A stretch of DNA of 39,031 nt from an uncultured Verrucomicrobia subdivision 3 bacterium (GCA_903827955.1 CAIKKJ010000152.1:1-39031); one strand, 5' to 3'. Shown: positions 17,060 through 25,970, numbered from the stretch's first letter. A program made the numbers and translations. The notes: generated by a model from the letters alone, not told the origin.

Positions 17060-17944
17060 TCAAACCCCCACCAGCGCCGCACCAAAAACACCTGCCGAAT
17101 CGCCGAGCTGATGTTTCACGATGGGCGTCTCCAGCTCATCAGTGAAAACGTATTTCCGCACCGCCGCCACGCCTTCGGAATAAACGGCCTTGAAGTTAGA
17201 AACGCCGCCGCCGATGACCACGATGTCCGGGTCAAGAATGTCAATCAGGTTGGCCATCGCGCGACCGAAGCGGTCGAAAAATTCCTGCATGAATTCCACT
17301 GCCGACGCTTCGCCCGCGAAATACGCCGCCTCGACTTCCTTCAGCGAGCGCTTCACGCCAAATTTTTCAGCATAACGATTTTCCAAACCGCCGCCGCTGA
17401 TGAAAGTCTCGATGCAGCCTTTTTTTCCGCAGTAACAAAGCGGCCCGTGCGGATCAATGCTCATGTGCCCCCACTCGCCGGCAATCGCCTGCGCGCCGGT
17501 GAACACTTCGCCCTTGTAAACAATGCCGCCGCCACAGCCGGTGCCCATGATGACGCCGAAAACCAGTTTCTTTCCCCTGCCCGCTCCGAGCAACGCCTCA
17601 GCCATCGCAAAACAGTTCGCGTCGTTCTGAATTTCGATTTTGCGACCGAGAAGTTTTTCCAAGTCAGCTTTCACCGGCTGACCATTCATGCAAACGGTGT
17701 TGGAATTTTTCAAGAGGCCGGTGCGCGGCGAAATCGCGCCCGGCGTGCCGATGCCGAAAGTCGTCGGCTGGTTGGGAACGGCGGCGGCGAGTTCATCGTG
17801 AACCGACTTGATGCGATTCAGGATGTGCTGGTAGCCGTGCTCGCGTTCCGTGGCGATGCGTTTGCGGAAAACCTCTTTGCCGTCGGCGTCGAGAACCACG
17901 CCCTCGATTTTCGTCCCGCCAAGATCAATGCCTATACGAAACAT
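17060..17944 (-). CDS. ROK-family sugar kinase
   Basis: Cytoplasmic ATP-dependent hexose kinase, most likely glucokinase or N-acetylhexosamine kinase, about 294 residues. ATP-binding DLGGTK is at residues 7-12. The catalytic base is in QNDANCFAMAE. The ROK zinc site is seen as GEWGHM followed by CYCGKKGCIE. There is no N-terminal helix-turn-helix, so it is an enzyme and not a repressor. The start is the ATG at 17944, because AGGTGG lies five bases upstream; the in-frame GTG at 17953 is part of that ribosome-binding site. It lies downstream of secA on the same strand, but a REP-derived terminator separates them. The exact sugar is uncertain. Confidence 0.88.
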   Translation of the reverse strand: MFRIGIDLGGTKIEGVVLDADGKEVFRKRIATEREHGYQHILNRIKSVHDELAAAVPNQPTTFGIGTPGAISPRTGLLKNSNTVCMNGQPVKADLEKLLGRKIEIQNDANCFAMAEALLGAGRGKKLVFGVIMGTGCGGGIVYKGEVFTGAQAIAGEWGHMSIDPHGPLCYCGKKGCIETFISGGGLENRYAEKFGVKRSLKEVEAAYFAGEASAVEFMQEFFDRFGRAMANLIDILDPDIVVIGGGVSNFKAVYSEGVAAVRKYVFTDELETPIVKHQLGDSAGVFGAALVGV

Positions 17945-17972
17945 AGATTCCACCTAAAATATATTTTGCCTC

Positions 17973-18072
17973 AAAAAAGCGGCAGAGGGCTGCCGCAGTC
18001 CAAGACGCTGGCGCGAATTACGCGACCTAAAAACAACGCGAAGCGTCTTGGAGTGCGCCAGTCCTCTGGCGC
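17973..18072 (-). terminator. REP-like three-hairpin element acting as a likely secA terminator
   Basis: Three hairpins: GCGGCAG/CTGCCGC (17979-17996), CCAAGACGCT/AGCGTCTTGG (18000-18051) and GCGCCA/TGGCGC (18055-18072). Read on the minus strand, the last hairpin is followed directly by six Ts (17978-17973), making an intrinsic terminator after secA. It is 29 bases upstream of the ROK start codon. The repeat character is judged from structure and from its likeness to other REP-type elements; no second copy is in the window. Confidence 0.7.
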
Positions 18073-18095
18073 TTGCGCTTTGCCAACATGACCGC

Positions 18096-21000
18096 TTACT
18101 TCCCGCAGCAATTCTTGTATTTCTTGCCGCTCGCGCAAGGACATGGATCGTTGCGCCCGACTTTCGGGCCGGTGCGGACAGGCTTGGCCTTGGCCTGCGC
18201 CTCGGCGGCGTTCGCGGCTTCACTGACGACGTCGCTGGCGCGTTTGCCATCAGCGGATGTCGAACCGGTGCCGAGCGTTTGCGTGGTCTGGTGCAAGGTC
18301 TGTTGCGGCGCGTTGCGGAGAAAACTTTCAAACGCCAGCAGGCTCGACGCGCTGCGGAAGACGTTGTGGCAGATTTCCGTTTTCACGTTGACCATGAGTT
18401 CGTCAAAAATCTTGAACGCCTCGGCTTTGTATTCCAACAGCGGATCGCGCTGGCCGTGCGCGCGCAGGCCGATGCTCTGGCGCAAGCTGTCCATCTCGTA
18501 AAGATGTTCCTGCCACAATTTATCAATCGCGCTCAAGATCGTGTAGCGCTCGACAGCCACGAGTTTGTCCGGCTCATCGAAGCTGATTTTCAACTCGTAA
18601 GCTTTGCGAATCGCGTCGCTGATGAAAGTGCAAACGGCGAACTGCGCCTCGCTCAAGCCATCGAACAAGGAACCACTCACGGGTTTTTCCTTGCCGGAAT
18701 GCGCGGCCTTGATGATTTCGCCTTCGGGCAAGCCAAGCGGGAAATTCAAATTCACCCAGTCGGCGAGCGCACGGAGTTTCCACTCGTTCGCATCGGTGTT
18801 CGCAGTTGAAAACTGCTCGACCTTGAGCACCACGACTTCCTCAATGATGTCCATGAGGCGATCGCGCACGTCGTCGCTGTTGATGATTTCGTTGCGGAAG
18901 CCGTAGATGACTTCACGCTGCTTGTTCATCACGTCGTCATATTCGAGCGTGCGTTTGCGTTGCTGAAAATTATGTCCCTCGACGCGTTTCTGCGCCTGCT
19001 GGATGGAACGGTTGAGCAAACCGTGCTTCAGCTCTTCGCCTTCTTCAAGACCCATGCGCTCCATCAATTTCACAATGCGATCGCTGCCGAACAGGCGCAT
19101 CAAATCGTCTTCGAGCGAAATGAAAAAGTGCGATGAACCCGGATCGCCCTGACGCGAGCAACGACCGCGCAACTGCCGGTCAATGCGGCGCGACTCGTGA
19201 CGTTCCGTGCCGAGCACGTGCAAGCCGCCGACGTCCGCGACGCCGGGGCCGAGTTTGATGTCCGTGCCGCGACCCGCCATGTTCGTGGCGATGGTGATGG
19301 CGCCGCGTTGGCCGGCGCGGGAAACAATTTCCGCTTCCTGCTGGTGATATTTCGCGTTGAGGACGGAGTGAATCAGGCCTTCCTTCTTCAGCATCCGCGA
19401 AAGCATTTCGCTCGTCTCAACGGAAATCGTGCCGACGAGCACCGGACGGCCGAGCGCGTGTAATGCCTTGATTTCATTGACGACGGCGTTGAATTTTTCG
19501 CGGCGCGTTTTGTAGACGGAGTCGTCGGAATCTTTGCGGACGTTCGGACGGTTTTGCGGAATCGTCAGCACGCCGAGTTTGTAGATGTCGAAAAATTCTG
19601 CCGCCTCGGTTTCCGCCGTGCCGGTCATGCCCGCCAGCTTCGCGTAGAGCCGGAAATAATTTTGAATCGTGATCGTCGCGAGCGTCTGCGTTTCGCGCTC
19701 GATGGCCACGCCTTCTTTGGCTTCGACGGCCTGATGCAGACCATCGCTCCAGCGGCGGCCGGACATCAGGCGGCCCGTGTTCTTGTCCACGATGACGACT
19801 TTGTTTTCCTGCACGACATATTCCACGTCGAGTTGGTAAAGCGAATACGCTTTCAGCAATTGTGAAATCGCGTGAATCTTTTGCGCCTTCGCCTCGAAGT
19901 CCGCCTGCAACTTCGCCTTCGCTTCAAGCCGTTTGCGCGCGTCGGTTTCCGCGCCGGCGTCCACGTCGTGCAACTGCGTGGACAAATCCGGCAGCACAAA
20001 CGCGTCCGGGTCGGACGGGCTGATGTAGCTGCGGCCCTTTTCCGTCATGTCCGCCTCGTGGCTTTTCTCGTCCATCGCGAACAGCAATTCTTCCTTCTCG
20101 CGGTAAAGTTCTTCTTTCTTCTGATCCTTGTGCAGCGAGAGTTCCGCCTGATTCATCAGCGTGGCATTTTCGGGAACCTCCAGAATTTTCATCAACGCTT
20201 CCGAACGCGGCTGGCCAGTCTTGACGCGGAACAGCAACAAACCCGCCTGCCGTTCCAATTCCTCGCGGTTGCTGACTTTCGCGCCGTCGGCAGAATTTAA
20301 TTTCTTGAGCAGTTCCTCCGCCTCTTTCAAAAAGCGGGCGCAAAGCTGATGCTGTGCGCGAACCAGACCTTCCACCGTCGGCTTCCACTGCGCGTATTGT
20401 TCGTCAAATGTCCGCACCGCCGGGCCGCTGATGATGAGCGGCGTGCGCGCTTCATCAATGAGAATGGAATCCACCTCGTCCACGATGGCAAAATAATGCC
20501 CGCGCTGCACTTGCTCTTCTTTGCGCAACGCCATGCCGTTGTCGCGCAGATAATCGAAACCGAATTCCGCGTTCGTGCCGTAGGTGATGTCGCAGGCATA
20601 TTGCTCGCGGCGAACAGCCGGCGACTGGTCGTGCAAAATGCAGCCGACCGTGAGGCCGAGAAATTTATAGACGGCGCCCATCCACTCCGAATCGCGCAAG
20701 GCGAGATAATCATTCACCGTCACCACATGGACACCGCGACCGGTGAGCGCATTCAGATACACCGGCAACGTGCCGACGAGCGTCTTGCCTTCGCCCGTGG
20801 CCATTTCGGAAATGTGCCCCGTGTGCAACGCGTGACCGCCGATCAGCTGCACATCGAAATGCACCATTTCCCAGCGCAAGGGATGTTCGCGCACGATGAT
20901 GTCCTGCCCGCACAAACGGCGCGCGGCATTTTTGACGACGGCGAACGCCTCCGGCAAAATTTCATTCAGCTTGGCGGCGAGCGCGTCGGCATCCTCAATC

Positions 21001-21161
21001 AGGGAAAGCTCCGCCTTCCACGCGGCGGTTTTGGCGCGGAGCGCGTCGTCGGACAACGCCTGCAAGCCGGCCTCGATTTCATTGATCCGCGCGACGAGCG
21101 GGCGGATCTTTTTGACCTCGCGGTCGTTGCGGGACGGAAAAATGGCTCTTAAAAAATTCAC
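18096..21161 (-). CDS. secA: Preprotein translocase ATPase SecA
   Basis: Motor ATPase that drives unfolded preproteins through SecYEG. The 1021-residue protein has HTGHISEMATGEGKT (Walker A), VNDYLALRDSEWM, TYGTNAEFGFDYLRDN and DEVDSILIDEARTPL (Walker B). GMTGTAETEAAEF, TNMAGRGTDIKLG and LRGRCSRQGDPGSS follow, and the C-terminal SecB/zinc-binding tail is GRNDPCPCASGKKYKNCCGK. It is about 120 residues longer than E. coli SecA; the extra length is a charged, helical insertion between about residues 265 and 430, as in several Bacteroidetes and PVC SecAs. The start is a GTG. No secretion genes are adjacent. Confidence 0.97.
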   Translation of the reverse strand: MNFLRAIFPSRNDREVKKIRPLVARINEIEAGLQALSDDALRAKTAAWKAELSLIEDADALAAKLNEILPEAFAVVKNAARRLCGQDIIVREHPLRWEMVHFDVQLIGGHALHTGHISEMATGEGKTLVGTLPVYLNALTGRGVHVVTVNDYLALRDSEWMGAVYKFLGLTVGCILHDQSPAVRREQYACDITYGTNAEFGFDYLRDNGMALRKEEQVQRGHYFAIVDEVDSILIDEARTPLIISGPAVRTFDEQYAQWKPTVEGLVRAQHQLCARFLKEAEELLKKLNSADGAKVSNREELERQAGLLLFRVKTGQPRSEALMKILEVPENATLMNQAELSLHKDQKKEELYREKEELLFAMDEKSHEADMTEKGRSYISPSDPDAFVLPDLSTQLHDVDAGAETDARKRLEAKAKLQADFEAKAQKIHAISQLLKAYSLYQLDVEYVVQENKVVIVDKNTGRLMSGRRWSDGLHQAVEAKEGVAIERETQTLATITIQNYFRLYAKLAGMTGTAETEAAEFFDIYKLGVLTIPQNRPNVRKDSDDSVYKTRREKFNAVVNEIKALHALGRPVLVGTISVETSEMLSRMLKKEGLIHSVLNAKYHQQEAEIVSRAGQRGAITIATNMAGRGTDIKLGPGVADVGGLHVLGTERHESRRIDRQLRGRCSRQGDPGSSHFFISLEDDLMRLFGSDRIVKLMERMGLEEGEELKHGLLNRSIQQAQKRVEGHNFQQRKRTLEYDDVMNKQREVIYGFRNEIINSDDVRDRLMDIIEEVVVLKVEQFSTANTDANEWKLRALADWVNLNFPLGLPEGEIIKAAHSGKEKPVSGSLFDGLSEAQFAVCTFISDAIRKAYELKISFDEPDKLVAVERYTILSAIDKLWQEHLYEMDSLRQSIGLRAHGQRDPLLEYKAEAFKIFDELMVNVKTEICHNVFRSASSLLAFESFLRNAPQQTLHQTTQTLGTGSTSADGKRASDVVSEAANAAEAQAKAKPVRTGPKVGRNDPCPCASGKKYKNCCGK

Positions 21162-21329
21162 GGCAAACTTTCGCGATAATGGTTAAAAAACGAGCGAACA
21201 CGCTACGCGACACAGGGGGAATGGTCAAAGCGAAACGCAGGCGGGTTTTAGTTGGTAAAGTTTAAGACGACAACTGACAGAAATGAAACACGTCAAACCA
21301 AGTCGGTGTAAGCAACGAACCGACCGACA

Positions 21330-21752
21330 TTAAATTCTGATATGCAAATTATTTAGAAACCAATCCTCAATGTCCGCATACTTTGAGAAGCAATGTCTTG
21401 GTAAAAAATGCACGCCACCCTGAAACTGTTTATCAAACCACTTCACCCCCAGTAGCGATGACTGCATAATAGCGCCACTATTTTCGCTGCTTGCCAGTCC
21501 ACGACATATCCATCTGGTGCCTGACCGAGCGTATGTTGCAACGTGATCTCTGCCCTTTTCTGTCTCCATGTAAATCTGACCGTCCTTGAAAATCCAATTA
21601 CAATCACAACCCATGTCAGGATCGAAATAAACCCCGTCAATGTGAAAGCGAAAATAGGTTTGTGCTCCAATACCTGCGACTAAAAATCCAAGGAGAACCA
21701 TCACGGCAAATCGTTTTGGCTTCGTGATTCTAAATGTTCGATGCTCGCCCAT
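21330..21752 (-). CDS. Hypothetical protein with one N-terminal membrane helix, lower GC
   Basis: A 140-residue protein that I do not recognise. Residues about 14-32 (FAVMVLLGFLVAGIGAQTY) form a transmembrane helix or uncleaved signal. The rest would be extracytoplasmic and contains a CDC pair (in DMGCDCNW) plus two later cysteines. It has a plausible ATG start at 21752. Base composition of this stretch and its flanks is visibly more AT-rich than the surrounding genes, which suggests recent acquisition. The flank 21162-21329 between it and secA holds no other gene. Confidence 0.55.
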   Translation of the reverse strand: MGEHRTFRITKPKRFAVMVLLGFLVAGIGAQTYFRFHIDGVYFDPDMGCDCNWIFKDGQIYMETEKGRDHVATYARSGTRWICRGLASSENSGAIMQSSLLGVKWFDKQFQGGVHFLPRHCFSKYADIEDWFLNNLHIRI

Positions 21753-21794
21753 AAATAGCTAGCAAACGACAAGCGTTGATCGCTGACGTAGCTT

Positions 21795-22004
21795 TCAAAG
21801 CTTCGTCCGCACACCGCAAGCCCGCGCCAGACACCAGCCGCGCAGCGCTTCGTAAATGGCAAACAGCCCGGCCACCACAAAAATCAATCCCAGCCACAAC
21901 ACAAAATCCACCAGCACGATGCCCGCGATGAGACAAATGGTTCCCACCACGCCGCGCGCGATGCGACCTTGCTTGCCGATGTTGGGGCGGAAGAAATTGC
22001 TCAC
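21795..22004 (-). CDS. Small membrane protein, DUF2892 family
   Basis: 69 residues with two hydrophobic segments (GVVGTICLIAGIVLVDFVL and LGLIFVVAGLFAIYEAL) after a short basic N-terminus. The ending RGWCLARACGVRT matches the GWCPLYALLGINT-type ending of DUF2892 proteins, whose function is unknown and which sometimes accompany rhodanese domains. The start is a GTG at 22004. It is divergent from another small membrane protein 64 bases away. Confidence 0.72.
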   Translation of the reverse strand: MSNFFRPNIGKQGRIARGVVGTICLIAGIVLVDFVLWLGLIFVVAGLFAIYEALRGWCLARACGVRTKL

Positions 22005-22068
22005 GCGAAAAATCTAGCACAGCCTTTTTGCATGGCAAGCAGCACGCGACTGCGCCACACTGCCGGTG

Positions 22069-22323
22069 ATGGACACCAACCTGATCGAGCCCGCGTTGAA
22101 CACCGGCATGTTGCACCTGGATTCCAGCGCGCTCTGGGCCGGGTTGTTCTGGAGCGGCGTCGGCGGCGGCTACATGGTTTATGGTTGGAAACAAAAAGCC
22201 GGCATCCCGCTGGCTGGCGGCGTGGCAATGACGCTGGCGTGTTTTTTTTCCGTGCTGCCGATGACGCTCATCTCCATCGCGTCCATGGTGGGCGTCTATT
22301 GGCTGATGAAACGCGCGGATTGA
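22069..22323 (+). CDS. Small two-helix membrane protein of unknown function
   Basis: 84 residues. Residues about 22-40 (ALWAGLFWSGVGGGYMVYG) and 48-78 are hydrophobic, separated by a short basic loop (WKQKAG). The layout resembles short proteins often annotated as 'amino acid transport protein' without experimental basis. The ATG at 22069 directly follows an in-frame GTG. A partial REP-like element begins just after the stop codon. Confidence 0.6.
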   Translation: MDTNLIEPALNTGMLHLDSSALWAGLFWSGVGGGYMVYGWKQKAGIPLAGGVAMTLACFFSVLPMTLISIASMVGVYWLMKRAD

Positions 22324-22334
22324 ATGGCCAGGCG

Positions 22335-22356
22335 GCGCAGCAGCACTGCCCTACCA
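22335..22356. repeat. Partial REP-like element
   Basis: GCAGCAGCACTGCCCTACC here matches the right arm of the palindrome at 14002-14020 at 18 of 19 bases in the core. The left arm is missing, so this is a degenerate or truncated copy. Confidence 0.6.
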
Positions 22357-22391
22357 ATTTAACAGGAAACTATCGCCCCACGTGAGCAGTT

Positions 22392-22433
22392 GAACTTGCA
22401 ACCTTCAACCTGTAACTTGCAACTTCCAAATGG
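22392..22433. repeat. Heptanucleotide array overlapping the cbpA-like start codon
   Basis: Six 7-bp units: GAACTTG, CAACCTT, CAACCTG, TAACTTG, CAACTTC, CAAATGG. The last unit contains the ATG of the DnaJ-like gene, and the array occupies the place where a ribosome-binding site would be. No Shine-Dalgarno sequence is visible. Confidence 0.8.
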
Positions 22434-23353
22434 CCGTGAAATACAAAGACTATTACGAATCGCTCGGCATCCCGCGCACCGCGAACGAAGCTGACATCAA
22501 GAAATCGTTCCGCAAGCTCGCCCGTGAATTTCATCCCGACGTGGCGAAGGACAAAAAAAGAGCCGAGGAAAAATTCAAGGAGATCAACGAGGCCTACGAA
22601 GTGCTCTCCGACAAGGACAAGCGCCGCCAATACGACGAACTGGGCGCGAACTGGAAATCCGGCGCGGAGTTCCGGCCCCCGCCCGGCCAGGGCGGCTTCG
22701 GTGGCGGACAAACTTTTCGCGGCGGCCGCCCGGCGGGCAACGGCACGCAGTCATTTGAATTTGATGGCACGGGCTTCAGCAGTTTTTTCGACCAGCTTTT
22801 CGGCGGGATGCGCGGCGGCGGCCCGCGCGGAAATATGGGCGCGCAAGAACCGGTGAGCCGCGATGTCGAAGGCGATATTTTAGTGACGCTCGAAGAAGCG
22901 CGGCGCGGTTCCATCCGCACCGTCACCGTGCGGCACGAAGGCGGCGCGGATTCGCACCAGGTGAAAATTCCCGCCGGCATCACCGCCGGCCAGAAGCTGC
23001 GCATCGCCGGGCGCGGCGAGAACGGCGGCGATCTTTACCTCCGCGTGCGGCTCGCGAAACATCCCGACTTCGAGGTGGACAGCCACAACTTGATTCACGA
23101 GCTGGAACTCGCGCCGTGGGAAGCCGCGCTCGGCGCGGAGATTTCCGTGCCCACGCTCGACGGCCGGGTGAGCATCAAGATTCCCGCCGGCACGGCCAGT
23201 GGCCAGAAACTTCGCGTGCGCGGGCGCGGGCTGGGTAAAGAGGGCGATCTGTTCGTCGTCACCAAAATCGTCGTGCCGGAAAAAATTTCCGACGCGCATA
23301 AAAAATTGTGGGAGCAACTTGCCAAGGAATCGCACTTCAACCCACGCGATTAA
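22430..23353 (+). CDS. cbpA: CbpA-type DnaJ co-chaperone
   Basis: 307 residues. The J domain (residues 4-70) contains the HPD motif at 35-37, which stimulates DnaK ATPase. A Gly/Phe-rich linker follows (GQGGFGGGQTFRGG). There are two substrate-binding beta domains (DILVTLEEARRGSIRTV and RVSIKIPAGTASGQKLRVRGRG) and no CxxCxGxG zinc fingers, so it is CbpA/DnaJ class B rather than DnaJ. The start codon lies in a heptanucleotide repeat. No grpE or dnaK is adjacent. It converges with rho. Confidence 0.9.
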   Translation: MAVKYKDYYESLGIPRTANEADIKKSFRKLAREFHPDVAKDKKRAEEKFKEINEAYEVLSDKDKRRQYDELGANWKSGAEFRPPPGQGGFGGGQTFRGGRPAGNGTQSFEFDGTGFSSFFDQLFGGMRGGGPRGNMGAQEPVSRDVEGDILVTLEEARRGSIRTVTVRHEGGADSHQVKIPAGITAGQKLRIAGRGENGGDLYLRVRLAKHPDFEVDSHNLIHELELAPWEAALGAEISVPTLDGRVSIKIPAGTASGQKLRVRGRGLGKEGDLFVVTKIVVPEKISDAHKKLWEQLAKESHFNPRD

Positions 23354-23386
23354 ATTCCGGAAAGGATGGCGTGTCGCCGTCCCAAA

Positions 23387-23421
23387 CTAAAAAAATTCGC
23401 CGCCTGAATTTTCAGGCGGCG
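23387..23421 (-). terminator. Intrinsic terminator after rho
   Basis: Perfect 11-bp stem CGCCGCCTGAA (23398-23408) and TTCAGGCGGCG (23411-23421). On the minus strand it is followed by AATTTTTTTAG, giving the T tract. In the plus direction there is no T run, so it serves rho and not the convergent cbpA-like gene. Confidence 0.88.
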
Positions 23422-23440
23422 GTGATGCGGACGGCAATTT

Positions 23441-24589
23441 TTAAGAGCCTTTTTCCATCTTCGCCAGGAACTCGTCGTTGGTCTTGAATTTCTTCAAGGC
23501 CGCCGTGAGGGTTTCCATCGCTTCGATGGGATTCAAGTCCACCATCGTGCGGCGGAGTTTGCGGATGGCTTCGAGATTTTTCGCCGGGAAAAGTTTTTCT
23601 TCCTTGCGCGTGCCGGACTTCGGAATGTCAATCGCGGGATATAAACGGCGGTCGGAAAGCTTGCGATCCAAGATCAACTCCATGTTGCCGGTGCCTTTGA
23701 ACTCCTGGAAAATCAATTCATCCATGCGCGAACCCGTGTCCACGAGCGCCGTCGCGATAATCGTGAGCGAACCGCCGTTCTCAATCTTACGCGCAGAGGC
23801 GAACATCTTGCGCGGAATCTCCAGCGCGCGGGCGTCCACACCGCCGGACATCGTGCGACCGGAACCGCCGTGAACGGAGTTGTAGGCGCGGGCAATGCGC
23901 GTGAGCGAATCCATCAGCACGAAAACGTCCTTACCCGATTCCACGATGCGGCGGCAGCGCTCGATCATGAAACGCGATAGGCGAACGTGCGTGTCGATTT
24001 CCATGTCGTTCGAGGACGCAACAACTTCGGCTTTCACCGAGCGTTGAAAATCGGTGACTTCCTCGGGACGTTCGTCAATCAGCAGCACCATGCAATGCAC
24101 TTCGGGATGGTTCGTGGTGATGGCGTTGCAAATCTGTTTCAGGATGGTGGTCTTGCCCGTGCGCGGCGGCGCGACGATGATGCCGCGCGTTCCCTTGCCG
24201 ATGGGCGTGACGAGATCAATCACCCGCGTCTCCATCGCATCCGGCGTGGTCTCCAGCTTGAATTTTTCGATCGGGTCAATCGAAGTCAGGTTCTCAAAGC
24301 GCACAGCCTTGGTGTAATCCTGAAACGCCATGTCATTGACCTTGTCCACGGTCTTAAGCTGCGGGCTCGTGCCGCGATGCGGCGGCTGCGTGGCACCCTC
24401 GACATAGCTGCCTTCGCGCAAAAAACTGCGGCGGATGGTGTCGGGCGTGACAAAAATGTCGGTGGGCTTGGGATGGAAATGGTTTTGCGCCGTGCGCAGA
24501 AAACCAAAGCCTTTCTCGGAAATTTCGAGAAAGCCTGAACCGTAGTTGGGATTGACGGCTTTTTCGCCGTTCGCTTGCGTATCGCTCAT
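23441..24589 (-). CDS. rho: Transcription termination factor Rho
   Basis: 382-residue hexameric RNA helicase. The RNA-binding OB fold has GSGFLEISEKGFGFLR and DIFVTPDTIRR. The ATPase domain has TPIGKGTRGIIVAPPRTGKTT (Walker A), LLIDERPEEVTDFQR and FVLMDSLTRIARAYN (Walker B). GGVDARALEIPRKMF and EFKGTGNMELILDRKLSDRRLYPAID (secondary RNA-binding site region) follow. It lacks the N-terminal helical Rho_N module of E. coli Rho and carries only about 18 residues before the OB fold. It has a candidate promoter at 24699-24727 and its own terminator. Confidence 0.97.
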   Translation of the reverse strand: MSDTQANGEKAVNPNYGSGFLEISEKGFGFLRTAQNHFHPKPTDIFVTPDTIRRSFLREGSYVEGATQPPHRGTSPQLKTVDKVNDMAFQDYTKAVRFENLTSIDPIEKFKLETTPDAMETRVIDLVTPIGKGTRGIIVAPPRTGKTTILKQICNAITTNHPEVHCMVLLIDERPEEVTDFQRSVKAEVVASSNDMEIDTHVRLSRFMIERCRRIVESGKDVFVLMDSLTRIARAYNSVHGGSGRTMSGGVDARALEIPRKMFASARKIENGGSLTIIATALVDTGSRMDELIFQEFKGTGNMELILDRKLSDRRLYPAIDIPKSGTRKEEKLFPAKNLEAIRKLRRTMVDLNPIEAMETLTAALKKFKTNDEFLAKMEKGS

Positions 24590-24698
24590 AAAAATGTTGT
24601 AACCGAAGGCTGAAACCCTTCCGAAAATGTGCTGGAAAGTGAACTTTTGGAAAATGTCCCCGGCCAGAAGCCGCAGACTAAAACCTTCGACGGACGTT

Positions 24699-24727
24699 TA
24701 ATTACGGGGAAACGCGGCGAAAGGCAA
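24699..24727 (-). promoter_or_regulatory. Candidate sigma70-type promoter for rho
   Basis: On the minus strand TTGCCT (24727-24722) and TAATTA (24704-24699) are separated by 17 bases. Transcription would begin near 24692, giving a leader of about 100 bases before the rho ATG at 24589. Judged only on consensus and spacing. Confidence 0.45.
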
Positions 24728-24748
24728 TGCTTATTTTCAGGCGGTTAA

Positions 24749-24787
24749 AATAAAAACGCGCAAATCCAAGATGAATTTGCGCGTTTT
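24749..24787 (-). terminator. Intrinsic terminator after cysK
   Basis: Perfect 13-bp stem AAAACGCGCAAAT (24753-24765) and ATTTGCGCGTTTT (24775-24787) with a 9-base loop. On the minus strand it ends in TTTTATTTTAA, so it terminates cysK 18 bases after the stop codon. It separates cysK from rho. Confidence 0.9.
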
Positions 24788-24805
24788 GAGTTTTTAAATA
24801 CAAGA

Positions 24806-25789
24806 TCAGCCGCCGACTTCCGCGCGAGCTTCCGCCGCGAGTGCGGTGCTCAAATAACGTTCACCCGTCGAGCAGGCGATGGTCACGATAAGCTTGCCTT
24901 TGTTTTCCGGGCGCTTGGCCACTTCAATCGCGGCGCAGACATTCGCGCCGGTGGAAATGCCGACGAGCAAACCTTCTTCTTTCGCGAGGCGACGCGCCAT
25001 CGCGAAGGCGTCGTCGTTGGAAACTTGCACGCACTCGACGATCTGCGCATTGCCCGCGCTGTCTTTGAGATGCAAATTTTTCGGGACGAAGCCGGCGCCC
25101 GTGCCTTGAATTTTATGCGGGCCGGGTTTCACCGGCTGACCGGCGAGCGTTTGCGAAATGACCGGTGAATCTTTCGGCTCGACCGCGATGGCCTGAAACG
25201 AAGCTTTCTTTGGCTTGATGGCTTCCACACAGCCAGTGATGGTTCCACCCGTGCCAACGGCGGCGACGAGAATATCAATCTTGCCATCCGTGTCTTCCCA
25301 CAGTTCCACCGCCGTGGTTTTGGAATGGATAGCCGGGTTGGCCGCGTTTTCAAATTGTTGCGGAATCCACGAGTTGGGCGTTTCCTTCGCGAGCGCCTCG
25401 GCGCGAGCGATCGCACCCTTCATGCCTTCCGCGCCGGGAGTCAAAACCAGTTTTGCGCCGAGCATTGCCAGCAACGTGCGGCGTTCAAGCGACATCGTTT
25501 CGGGCATCGTCAAAATAATTTTATAGCCTTTCGCCGCCGCGACGAACGCCAGCGCGATGCCGGTATTGCCGCTGGTCGGCTCGATGATGACGGTGTCTTT
25601 CTTCAACACGCCGCGCGCTTCCGCGTCCGCAATCATCGCCGCGCCGATACGATCTTTCACGCTGCCCAGCGGATTAAAAAATTCGCACTTGAGCGCGATG
25701 GTTGCGTCCACGCCGGCAGTGACTTTGTTGAGTTTGACGAGCGGCGTGCGACCGATGGTTTCGACGATGTTATTGTAGATGTGTCCCAT
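24806..25789 (-). CDS. cysK: Cysteine synthase A (O-acetylserine sulfhydrylase)
   Basis: PLP enzyme that makes cysteine from O-acetylserine and sulfide. The 327-residue protein shows [16 protein letters not shown], the PLP lysine in [11 protein letters not shown], the substrate loop [10 protein letters not shown], and [10 protein letters not shown]. The GTGGTITG phosphate-binding loop and [13 protein letters not shown] follow. The frame is open to 25840, but the ATG at 25789 (MGHIYNN) matches the family N-terminus. It is monocistronic by appearance. It is divergent from the first Gfo/Idh/MocA gene, and 25790-25970 holds no other gene. Confidence 0.95.
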   Translation of the reverse strand: MGHIYNNIVETIGRTPLVKLNKVTAGVDATIALKCEFFNPLGSVKDRIGAAMIADAEARGVLKKDTVIIEPTSGNTGIALAFVAAAKGYKIILTMPETMSLERRTLLAMLGAKLVLTPGAEGMKGAIARAEALAKETPNSWIPQQFENAANPAIHSKTTAVELWEDTDGKIDILVAAVGTGGTITGCVEAIKPKKASFQAIAVEPKDSPVISQTLAGQPVKPGPHKIQGTGAGFVPKNLHLKDSAGNAQIVECVQVSNDDAFAMARRLAKEEGLLVGISTGANVCAAIEVAKRPENKGKLIVTIACSTGERYLSTALAAEARAEVGG

Positions 25790-25970
25790 ATTTTTGTGAT
25801 GGTTAAAATGAATTGTTCTGCCAATCTTGGCGAAATCCAATTCACGGGCAAGCCTTAATTGTCCAAGCCTGCGCGTGATTTATTGAAACCGGTCGGCGAC
25901 GCGCAGCGTCCGGTTGTCCACACAAAAAAACAGAGCCGCGCGGTGATAAAAATAAATACATAATGCCAAA

